A DNA stretch of 6,950 nucleotides, taken from positions 1-6,950 of the forward strand of contig JADINB010000105.1 of assembly GCA_017694275.1 (NCBI GenBank), written 5' to 3'. The stretch is from Candidatus Egerieousia excrementavium (GTDB lineage: Bacteria; Bacteroidota; Bacteroidia; Bacteroidales; UBA932). The first letter of the stretch is position 1; every line of letters starts with the position of its first letter. The notes under the pieces were generated by a model that saw only the letters and a program-made list of their open reading frames with translations, searched no databases and was not told the DNA's origin. A program made the position numbers and the translations under genes. Positions 1 to 5,388 of this stretch are shown here, in pieces.

Positions 1-61
1 TTCAGCAACTGTGCCCGAGGTTCAGATCCCAGACGAGTTTGGAATGCCACAGATTGCAAAT

Positions 62-76
62 GTGCCTTGGAGGCAC
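62..76 (+). repeat. Small GTGCC/GGCAC hairpin, recurring once per unit
   Basis: GTGCC, a 5-nt loop TTGGA, then GGCAC makes a 5-bp stem. The identical element is at 658-672. In copy 2 (360-374) it reads GTGCC CCGGA GGTGC, where two Watson-Crick pairs become G-U pairs on the plus strand. Short stems like this arise by chance, so the evidence is weak. Confidence 0.4.
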
Positions 77-205
77 TTCTGAAAAGGGTATTCCCGAAAG
101 GACCAACAGAATAGCCCACGCATCTGAACCGGAAAGAAATACGAGAAATCCGCCGCAACACATTGAAAAACTTTATATTGCGGGGTTTCAACAAGAATCT
201 CCCCT

Positions 206-241
206 GGTTCAGATGCGGCGATAAAGGGGAGCATCTGAACC
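206..241 (+). repeat. 11-bp perfect hairpin of the array, copy 1
   Basis: GGTTCAGATGC at 206-216 and GCATCTGAACC at 231-241 form a perfect 11-bp inverted repeat with a 14-nt purine-rich loop. There is no T-run after it, so it does not look like an intrinsic terminator. It is the tightest of the four possible motif pairings in the unit. Confidence 0.85.
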
Positions 242-298
242 TTGAAGCAATGCTGAATCCTACACTCAACCAACTCACAACAAACGCATTGCAGGACT

Positions 299-596
299 TT
301 CAGCAACCGTGCCCGAGGTTCAGATCCCAAGCAGGTATGGAATGCCACAGATTGCAAATGTGCCCCGGAGGTGCTTCTGGCTGGGGTATCCACCAAACGC
401 GTAGCAGAACAGCACAGGCATCTGAACCCGAAAGAAACACAAGAAATCCACCGCAACACATTGAAAAACTTTATATTGCGAGGTTTCAACAAGAATCTCC
501 CTTGGTTCAGATGCGGCGGAAAAGGAGAGTATCTGAACCCTGCATCAAGGCAGAATCCGGCAGTCAACCCGCTCACAACAAATGCATTGCAGGACT
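299..596. repeat. Repeat unit copy 2
   Basis: The 9-mers are at 317-325 (+), 420-428 (-), 504-512 (+) and 531-539 (-), each exactly 298 bp after its counterpart in copy 1. The stretch at 365-417 is the most diverged part relative to copies 1 and 3. The flanking motifs are unchanged. Confidence 0.9.
504..539 (+). repeat. 11-bp hairpin of the array, copy 2, with one G-U pair
   Basis: GGTTCAGATGC at 504-514 faces GTATCTGAACC at 529-539 across a 14-nt loop. The single C-to-T change relative to the other copies turns a G-C pair into G-U if the plus strand is transcribed, so the stem would survive as RNA. Confidence 0.8.
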
Positions 597-857
597 TTCA
601 GCAACTGTGCCCGAGGTTCAGATCCCAGACGAGTTTGGAATGCCACAGATTGCAAATGTGCCTTGGAGGCACTTCTGAAAAGGGTATTCCCGAAAGGACC
701 AACAGAACAGCCCACGCATCTGAACCGGAACAAAAACCAAGAAATTCACCGCAATTCATTGAATAACTTTTTATTGCAAGACCTCGACAAGCACATTCAC
801 TGGTTCAGATGCAGCGGAAAAGGGGAGCATCTGAACCTTACATCATAGCAGAAAAGG
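597..857. repeat. Repeat unit copy 3, incomplete at its right end
   Basis: The 9-mers are at 615-623 (+), 718-726 (-), 802-810 (+) and 829-837 (-). Bases 597-726 match copy 1 with a single difference. Bases 727-826 are clearly diverged from both other copies, yet still without an indel. After the last motif, weak similarity to copy 2 continues for about 20 bp (CATCA and GCAGAA shared) and then stops, which marks the right border of the array. Confidence 0.88.
802..837 (+). repeat. 11-bp perfect hairpin of the array, copy 3
   Basis: GGTTCAGATGC at 802-812 and GCATCTGAACC at 827-837 form the same stem and loop length as in copy 1. The stem is unchanged although the preceding 75 bp are the most diverged part of this copy. 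Confidence 0.85.
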
Positions 858-920
858 CTGAATGCGGCAAGCAAAGAGCAGTCGAATATAGAATATACGA
901 AGAAGCCGGCACGTCCCCGT
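858..920. other. Spacer between the repeat array and the nadK stop codon
   Basis: I see no gene, no repeat unit and no convincing terminator in this stretch. A short AT-rich imperfect palindrome around 886-902 and a GCCGGC palindrome at 905-910 are present but not followed by a T-run on either strand. Termination signals for nadK and for any transcript of the array are therefore not identified. Confidence 0.5.
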
Positions 921-1814
921 CTATTCGCGCATGTTCCGTTTGTCCATGCCCCACAACAGCTTCTGATTCAACGCATGCATGAAATTGTTTCCTATCGAGA
1001 CACTTCTGAGCCTGTATCCTGCCTTGGAAACAGTCAGTTTCGCACTTTTGGGCAAAGATGAGTAACGGTTGTCTGCAGTAAGCAGCGCACTGCCGGAACG
1101 GGTAGAGTAACTTAACTCTATAACGGCAGTTTCCGGAACTATAATCGGCCGCACATTCAGATTGTGCGGTGCAATCGGCGCTATTATGAGAACCTTGGAA
1201 TCCGGCGTCACTATCGGCCCGCCTATACTTAAGGAATATGCCGTAGAACCGGTTGCAGAGCCTACCAGTATACCGTCTGCCATATAGTGGGGCAGTTGTT
1301 CGCCATTTACGGAAATCTCTATCTCAAGCATTGTCGGGTTGCTACGCTGCACTGTAACCTCGTTCAGTGCCACAGGGTAGAAATCTGCAGGAAGCAGCCC
1401 CCTGCCCTCTCCCTCTATGCTGAGCAGGGTTCTTTCAACAATATTGTATTTTCCGCAAAGCAGGGCATCGAGCCACTCGTTTTTCCCGTCCACCACGGCC
1501 GTGGTCAGAAACCCGAGCCGCCCGAAGTTTATTCCGGCCACAGGAATATTGCTCTCTCTCACAATGGTAAGAGACTCTAAAAAGGTACCGTCTCCGCCTA
1601 ACGAGAGCAGGAACGAGGTATCTTCCGGCAACGTGGAAGAATCAGAAAAAGAGGAAACCATGCATCTGCCTCCCATCTCTTTGCGAAAAAAGTCAAAAAG
1701 AGGAGAATAGCAGCACAATTCAATATCTTCCAGCCTTTTTATGCTCTCTACGAGCAACTGCAGCTTTTCACTGTTGAAAATCTGGGTTCCACGCCCATAA
1801 ACGGCCACCTTCAT
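921..1814 (-). CDS. nadK: NAD kinase (ATP-NAD kinase)
   Basis: This is a cytoplasmic enzyme that phosphorylates NAD+ at the 2'-hydroxyl to give NADP+. The 297-residue product shows the family signature in order. GGDGTFLES begins at residue 73, with Asp75 as the expected catalytic residue. AGINFGRLGFLT lies at about 93-104, the Asn-Glu pair at 151-152, and the long nucleotide-binding segment ADGILVGSATGSTAYSLSIG at about 179-198. The length is typical for bacterial NadK. The ATG at 1812-1814 is chosen because MKVAVYGRG is a normal family N-terminus. The next gene, pdxJ, is divergent and separated by 99 bp, an arrangement I recall from other Bacteroidales. No Shine-Dalgarno sequence precedes the start, as is usual in this phylum. 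The 3' end faces the repeat array 63 bp away. Nothing suggests damage. Confidence 0.96.
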   Translation of the reverse strand: MKVAVYGRGTQIFNSEKLQLLVESIKRLEDIELCCYSPLFDFFRKEMGGRCMVSSFSDSSTLPEDTSFLLSLGGDGTFLESLTIVRESNIPVAGINFGRLGFLTTAVVDGKNEWLDALLCGKYNIVERTLLSIEGEGRGLLPADFYPVALNEVTVQRSNPTMLEIEISVNGEQLPHYMADGILVGSATGSTAYSLSIGGPIVTPDSKVLIIAPIAPHNLNVRPIIVPETAVIELSYSTRSGSALLTADNRYSSLPKSAKLTVSKAGYRLRSVSIGNNFMHALNQKLLWGMDKRNMRE

Positions 1815-1852
1815 ATCAAAAGAAAATTTGGTGCAATATATACAATTTTGGT

Positions 1853-1860
1853 AAAATATA
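1853..1860 (-). promoter_or_regulatory. Weak candidate -7 element for nadK
   Basis: On the minus strand this reads TATATTTT, one mismatch from TAnnTTTG. It would give a leader of roughly 30 nt before nadK. It lies almost back to back with the pdxJ element. No -33 TTTG is visible and the region is AT-rich, so a chance match is quite possible. Confidence 0.25.
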
Positions 1861-1862
1861 CA

Positions 1863-1870
1863 TACTTTTG
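1863..1870 (+). promoter_or_regulatory. Candidate Bacteroidota -7 element for pdxJ
   Basis: TACTTTTG matches the Bacteroidota -7 consensus TAnnTTTG at every fixed position. It would put the transcription start near 1877 and leave a leader of about 37 nt before pdxJ. No TTTG lies at the usual -33 distance; the nearest upstream copies (1847-1850 and 1827-1830) are too close and too far. Confidence 0.5.
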
Positions 1871-1913
1871 CCGTTGCGAATCCCGCATCTAAAATGTTTT
1901 ACATCTGCTAAAA

Positions 1914-2633
1914 ATGACAAGATTAAGTGTAAATATCAATAAAATAGCAACGCTGCGCAACGCACGCGGAGGCAACATGCCAGACGTGCTCAAAAGCGCA
2001 CTCGACTGCGAGAAGTTCGGAGCAGAAGGAATAACGGTACACCCGCGCCCCGACGAACGCCACATAAGATATTCAGACGTAAGGGCACTCAGCCCCATTC
2101 TCACGACAGAATTCAACATAGAAGGCAACCCCATAGAATCTTTCACCAGCCTCGTACTGGAAACAAGGCCTGCACAGGTGACACTCGTTCCGGATGCCGC
2201 CGATGCCATTACCTCGAATGCAGGCTGGAACACAATAAAATACAAGAAATATCTGCAACAGATATGCAGGACTTTCAAGGAGGCGGGCATAAGGGTCTCC
2301 ATCTTTGTAGACCCAGATGTTGAGATAATCAAGAATGCAGCAGATACAGGCTGCGACAGAGTCGAACTGTACACGGAAATGTACGCCCGAAAATATCCAG
2401 AAAACAGAGAAGAGGCAATAGAGCCCTACTTCAAGGCAGCGGAAGAGGCTGTCAGATGCGGCCTCGGGCTGAATGCCGGACATGATTTGAATCTCGACAA
2501 CCTGAAATATTTCAAAAATACGATTCCGGGGCTGCTCGAGGTCTCTATAGGCCATGCACTCATATGCGATGCCCTCTATCTCGGGCTCGAAAACACCATA
2601 GCCGCATATCTGAGAGAACTAAGGGATTTTTAA
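1914..2633 (+). CDS. pdxJ: Pyridoxine 5'-phosphate synthase PdxJ
   Basis: This cytoplasmic TIM-barrel enzyme is the last ring-forming step of the DXP-dependent vitamin B6 pathway. It condenses 1-deoxy-D-xylulose 5-phosphate with 3-amino-2-oxopropyl phosphate to pyridoxine 5'-phosphate. The 239-residue protein opens with LSVNINKIATLRNARGG, a strong PdxJ N-terminus. It contains TVHPRPDERH (41-50), EFNIEGNP (66-73), QVTLVPD (88-94), GLGLNAGHDLNLDNL (183-197) and EVSIGHALI (209-217). His43, Glu70 and His190 correspond to the catalytic His45, Glu72 and His193 of the E. coli enzyme. Length is normal. The ATG at 1914 fits the family start and has an A-rich rather than Shine-Dalgarno leader. It is divergent from nadK and lies 58 bp before the ompH-like gene, with a possible separate promoter in that gap. 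Confidence 0.97.
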   Translation: MTRLSVNINKIATLRNARGGNMPDVLKSALDCEKFGAEGITVHPRPDERHIRYSDVRALSPILTTEFNIEGNPIESFTSLVLETRPAQVTLVPDAADAITSNAGWNTIKYKKYLQQICRTFKEAGIRVSIFVDPDVEIIKNAADTGCDRVELYTEMYARKYPENREEAIEPYFKAAEEAVRCGLGLNAGHDLNLDNLKYFKNTIPGLLEVSIGHALICDALYLGLENTIAAYLRELRDF

Positions 2634-2644
2634 GATTTTTTGAA

Positions 2645-2652
2645 TATATTTG
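2645..2652 (+). promoter_or_regulatory. Candidate -7 element upstream of the ompH-like gene
   Basis: TATATTTG matches TAnnTTTG at every fixed position, in the AT-rich gap after pdxJ. It would start transcription near 2659 with a leader of about 33 nt. A T-rich stretch, but no exact TTTG, sits at the -33 distance. If real, ompH to the LysM gene could be transcribed independently of pdxJ. Confidence 0.45.
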
Positions 2653-2691
2653 CATTATATTCGAATTTGTAAAACCAATAAATATTGAAAA

Positions 2692-3294
2692 ATGAAAAAA
2701 ACATTATCTACCCTTGCTGTTCTTTTGAGTTCGGCAGTACTCTTGTCATCATGTAATTCAGCTCAGGAAGGCAATGACCGGGACACCGCACAGGCTTCAA
2801 CGGAAAATACCGCGGCACCCGCAGGAGGAATTGTCTATATCCAGATGGATACATTGATTACCTATTACGACATGTTCAACGATCTCCAGTCTGAACTCGA
2901 GACAAAGGTCCAGGCTATTCAGGACGACCTTACAAAAAAGGGCAATGCATGGGAAAAGAGTGCAAACGACTTCCAGAACAAGGTGCAGAAAGGATTGCTC
3001 ACACGTTCGCAGGCTGAAGACCAGCAGCAGAGCATTCTCCAGCGCCAGAGAGAACTGCAGGAACTGACACAGCAGAAACAGATGGAAATGCAGGAGGAAG
3101 AGGCTGTGATGATGAGAAGGGTCATGGATGCCATAATGACTTACCTTGAAGCATACAACCAGACTCACAAATATTCGCTCATACTCACCACTTCAGGTGT
3201 CACCAATACGGTAATTGTCGGCAACCCCTCACTTGACATAACACAGGACGTGCTGAAAGGCCTGAACGAAGAGTACATCAACTCAAAAAAATAA
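2692..3294 (+). CDS. OmpH/Skp-family periplasmic chaperone-like lipoprotein
   Basis: The 200-residue protein starts with a lipoprotein signal peptide. It has Lys2-Lys3, a hydrophobic stretch to residue 20, and a lipobox LSSC with Cys21 as the expected lipidated residue. A low-complexity Ala/Thr/Asn linker follows (about 22-44). The OmpH/Skp domain then runs from GGIVYIQMDTL (from 45) through a long charged, Gln-rich helical region (about 65-145), likely coiled-coil, to a C-terminal segment with YSLILTTSGVTNTVIVG. The phrase QKGLLTRSQAE is typical of Bacteroidota Skp-like proteins. Skp of E. coli holds unfolded outer-membrane proteins in the periplasm; that this lipidated form does the same is inferred. 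The ATG at 2692 gives a complete signal peptide. The stop codon is 4 bp before the next gene, suggesting translational coupling. Confidence 0.9.
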   Translation: MKKTLSTLAVLLSSAVLLSSCNSAQEGNDRDTAQASTENTAAPAGGIVYIQMDTLITYYDMFNDLQSELETKVQAIQDDLTKKGNAWEKSANDFQNKVQKGLLTRSQAEDQQQSILQRQRELQELTQQKQMEMQEEEAVMMRRVMDAIMTYLEAYNQTHKYSLILTTSGVTNTVIVGNPSLDITQDVLKGLNEEYINSKK

Positions 3295-3298
3295 CGAA

Positions 3299-4417
3299 TT
3301 GAAAATTGCCATACTATCGTGTTTTTACCCATACAGGGGAGGCATATCACAGTTCAATGCCTGCATATACGGAGAGTTGTCGAAAAGCCACACCGTAAAG
3401 GCATTCAATTTCAAGAGACAATATCCCTCCTTTCTCTTTCCGGGCAAGACACAGTATGTAACAGAAAAGGATAATGCCGTACCTGTAGAGTCAGAGGCTC
3501 TGCTGGATACGGCAAATCCTTTTTCATATCCCGGCACTGCAAAAAAAATAAGGGAGTGGGGGCCGGATTTGCTGCTGCTTCGCTATTGGAACAGCTATTT
3601 TGCCCCTTCGCTCGGATATGTTGCCAGGCACATGGACAGAAAATGCAAGGTTATCTCCATCCTGGACAACGTAATCCCTCATGAGCGGCACTTTTACGAC
3701 AAGATGCTGACCCGCTATTTTCTGCGTGGGCAAAGCGGTTATGTTGTATTGTGCGATGCAGTGAGGGATGACCTTCTGAACTTTATGCCAGAGGCCAGAT
3801 ATCTCGATACACCTCATCCGCTCTACTCGCATTTTGGAGAAAAAAGAGACAGGATTGCATCTGAAACCGAATTGAAAATTCCTCATGGAAAGAAAAACCT
3901 GCTCTTTTTCGGGCTCATAAGAGAATACAAGGGGCTCGACATCCTCATAGAGGCCTTTTCAGGGCTCGACAAGTCATACAACCTCATAATTGCAGGCGAG
4001 CCATACGGCAGTTTTGAAAAATACAGGAAACTGATAGACGAATCGCCCAACAGGGAGAACATATTCGTGAATACGGAGTATATTCCTGACAACCGTGTAT
4101 CGCTCTACTTCTCTGTTGCAGACTTGTGCGTACTGCCATACAGGTCTGCAACACAAAGCGGCATTGGAGCCATCTCCACATATTACGGAGTCCCGATGGT
4201 CACCACCAATGTAGGCGGGCTCAAGGAGATGTTCGCGACCAACGGCACAGGAATAGTCGTAGACCGCATAGATAGCAGCGCCATAAGGGAAGCTGTCGAG
4301 ACCTTTTTTGATACGGACAACCGGGACAAGTTCAGGGAAAACATAAACAAGGAAAAAGAGAGGCTCAGTTGGAGTAATTTTTGCAGCAGACTCACAGACT
4401 TTGCAGAATCTCTATAG
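3299..4417 (+). CDS. GT4-like family glycosyltransferase (GT-B fold)
   Basis: The 372-residue product is a probable cytoplasmic or membrane-associated glycosyltransferase that uses an activated sugar; donor, acceptor and pathway cannot be told. The N-terminal Rossmann start MKIAILSCFYPYRGGISQFN has the usual Gly-rich acceptor-side loop. The C-terminal domain begins at about 199 with LLFFGLIREYKGLDILIEAF. It continues through NLIIAGEPYG (228-237) to DLCVLPYRSATQSGIGAIS (275-293) and GVPMVTTNVGGLKEM (297-311). The classical E-x7-E of GT4 is not present; an ATQSG motif (284-288) stands in its place, which I recall from related Bacteroidota enzymes. The start is TTG, chosen because the family N-terminus begins exactly there and the first internal Met is residue 112. 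It sits 4 bp after the ompH stop and 20 bp before purC, so it is probably part of the same transcript. Confidence 0.88.
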   Translation: MKIAILSCFYPYRGGISQFNACIYGELSKSHTVKAFNFKRQYPSFLFPGKTQYVTEKDNAVPVESEALLDTANPFSYPGTAKKIREWGPDLLLLRYWNSYFAPSLGYVARHMDRKCKVISILDNVIPHERHFYDKMLTRYFLRGQSGYVVLCDAVRDDLLNFMPEARYLDTPHPLYSHFGEKRDRIASETELKIPHGKKNLLFFGLIREYKGLDILIEAFSGLDKSYNLIIAGEPYGSFEKYRKLIDESPNRENIFVNTEYIPDNRVSLYFSVADLCVLPYRSATQSGIGAISTYYGVPMVTTNVGGLKEMFATNGTGIVVDRIDSSAIREAVETFFDTDNRDKFRENINKEKERLSWSNFCSRLTDFAESL

Positions 4418-4437
4418 AACAACAAATACTGACATAT

Positions 4438-5388
4438 ATGAAATCTATTACACGTACAGAATTCGATTTTCCCAAACAGAGCGGGAAATATGTAGGAAAA
4501 GTAAGAGATGTCTACACGATAGACAACAAATATCTGGTAATGGTTGCAACAGACAGGATATCTGCCTTTGACGTGGTCCTGCCCAAGGGAATTCCATACA
4601 AGGGACAGGTGCTCAACCAGATTGCTTCAAAATTCCTTGACGACACATCCGACATAGTAAAGAACTGGAAAATTGCTTCTCCGGACCCGATGGTGACCGT
4701 AGGCCACAAATGCGAGCCTATGCCGGTAGAGATGATTGTAAGAGGATACCTTACCGGCAGTTCATGGAGAACATACAAGAGCGGACAGCATGAGATCTGC
4801 GGCATAAAGATTCCGGACGGGATGCGTGAGCACCAGAAGTTCGACCAGCCGATCATAACCCCTACCACCAAGGCTGAAATAGGAAGCCACGACCAGGATA
4901 TTTCCAGAGAGGAGATCATAAAGAGAGGAATCATAAGTGAAGACATCTACAACAGGCTGGAAGAGATTACCCTTGCCCTTTACAAGAGAGGATGCGAAAT
5001 TGCCGCCAGGAGAGGGCTTATCCTGGTAGATACAAAATATGAGTTCGGCCTCAAGGATGGAGAAATTTATCTTATAGACGAAATACACACTCCCGACAGC
5101 AGCCGCTACTTCTACAGCGACGGGTATCAGGAGAGGTTCGACAAGGGCGAGCAGCAGAGGCAGCTCTCAAAGGAATTCGTAAGAGAGTGGCTTATGGCAA
5201 ATCATTTCAGCGGAAAGGCAGGTGAAGTGCTTCCAGAGATGACAGACGAGATTATTGCAAGCATATCTGACAGATATATAGAACTATACGAACATATCAC
5301 AGGCACCAGGTTTGAAAAGGCCGAGTACACTGGAGATGTTTATGAGAGAATCGAGACAAATGTAAGAAACATGCTCTCCCGTCTATGA
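4438..5388 (+). CDS. purC: Phosphoribosylaminoimidazole-succinocarboxamide synthase (SAICAR synthetase)
   Basis: This cytoplasmic enzyme of de novo purine synthesis joins CAIR and aspartate using ATP to form SAICAR. The 316-residue protein carries GKVRDVY at 20-26 (nucleotide phosphate loop), ATDRISAFD at 37-45, and VRGYLTGSSW at 101-110. LVDTKYEFG lies at 196-204 and DEIHTPDSSR at 214-223, all strong PurC signatures. The longer form of about 300 residues or more, as opposed to the roughly 240-residue E. coli type, is common in Bacteroidota. The ATG at 4438 is preferred over an in-frame TTG at 4381, because the extra 19 residues lie inside the glycosyltransferase gene and do not look like PurC. 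No Shine-Dalgarno sequence is present. The stop overlaps the start of the next gene by 4 bp (ATGA). Confidence 0.97.
   Translation: MKSITRTEFDFPKQSGKYVGKVRDVYTIDNKYLVMVATDRISAFDVVLPKGIPYKGQVLNQIASKFLDDTSDIVKNWKIASPDPMVTVGHKCEPMPVEMIVRGYLTGSSWRTYKSGQHEICGIKIPDGMREHQKFDQPIITPTTKAEIGSHDQDISREEIIKRGIISEDIYNRLEEITLALYKRGCEIAARRGLILVDTKYEFGLKDGEIYLIDEIHTPDSSRYFYSDGYQERFDKGEQQRQLSKEFVREWLMANHFSGKAGEVLPEMTDEIIASISDRYIELYEHITGTRFEKAEYTGDVYERIETNVRNMLSRL

Larger units (their letters stand above)
1..298. repeat. Repeat unit copy 1
   Basis: This copy has the inverted 9-mers at 19-27 (+), 122-130 (-), 206-214 (+) and 233-241 (-). It also has a small GTGCC/GGCAC hairpin at 62-76. Its first 130 bases are almost identical to copy 3 (one T/C difference at 113), while 131-240 are closest to copy 2. 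The true copy boundary is not known. Confidence 0.9.
1..857. repeat. Tandem array of a 298-bp repeat unit, about 2.9 copies, open at the left edge
   Basis: Three copies in register start at 1, 299 and 597, with period exactly 298 and no indels along the alignable length. The phase is arbitrary because the window begins inside the array. By hand count copies 1 and 2 differ at 46 of 298 positions. Copies 1 and 3 differ at 1 of the first 130 positions but at 25 of the next 110. Copy 3 loses similarity at about 857. Every unit holds four perfect 9-mers, GGTTCAGAT / ATCTGAACC, alternating in orientation. The period is not a multiple of three, so no single reading frame keeps the same peptide from copy to copy. 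Several long open frames exist, but they are stop-poor by-products of the repeat and show no recognisable domain. I infer a non-coding repeat: structured RNA, a protein-binding array or a satellite-like element. The sequence does not decide between these. Its family is unknown to me. Confidence 0.95.
1830..1870. repeat. 20-bp imperfect direct repeat in the nadK-pdxJ divergent promoter region
   Basis: Two adjacent AT-rich segments, 1830-1850 and 1850-1870, both begin GGT and end TTTTG. They match at about 16 of 21 positions by hand. The right one ends in the pdxJ -7 candidate. This could be a duplicated promoter or operator element, or simply a consequence of AT-rich composition. Confidence 0.45.

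Noticed and set aside
15..30. tRNA T-arm resemblance of GAGGTTCAGATCCC
   Set aside because: The position of the invariant A58 is G, the flanking stem does not pair well, and no anticodon arm or acceptor stem could be found around it.
120..216. Invertible segment flanked by GCATCTGAACC / GGTTCAGATGC
   Set aside because: All three copies have the inner sequence in the same orientation, the repeats are short for a site-specific invertase, and no recombinase or promoter is seen in the segment.
22..576. A 184-codon minus-strand open frame through the repeat array
   Set aside because: The 298-bp period shifts the frame by one base per copy, so the peptide reads the repeat in different frames. It shows no domain and other frames are equally open. 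The frame is most likely a by-product of a stop-poor repeat.
39..766. Plus-strand open frames in the array (at 39-224, 163-678, 371-766), including a possible small protein per unit starting L/M-ECHRLQMC
   Set aside because: Between copies 1 and 2 the changes in 131-160 fall on third codon positions of this frame. However, the block at 61-120 is full of amino-acid changes, copy 3 has an early stop, and copy 2 lacks the stop of copy 1. Coding is not supported overall.
1..857. Integron attC or cassette-like array because of inverted core-like motifs
   Set aside because: The 9-mer does not fit the attC core patterns RYYYAAC / GTTRRRY, there are no cassette genes between sites, and no integrase is visible.
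1..857. CRISPR array
   Set aside because: The repeated unit is about 298 bp with no short repeat/unique spacer alternation. The 9-mers are too short and their spacers are themselves repeated.
886..910. Terminator between nadK and the array
   Set aside because: The short AT-rich and GCCGGC palindromes are weak and have no following T-run on either strand.
3856..3868. Array-like motif GCATCTGAAACC inside the glycosyltransferase gene
   Set aside because: It has an extra A relative to the array motif, is alone, and lies in an intact coding frame, so it is most likely chance.
4381..4437. Upstream TTG extension of purC
   Set aside because: The added 19 residues overlap the glycosyltransferase end and do not resemble PurC, whereas the ATG at 4438 gives a normal family N-terminus.
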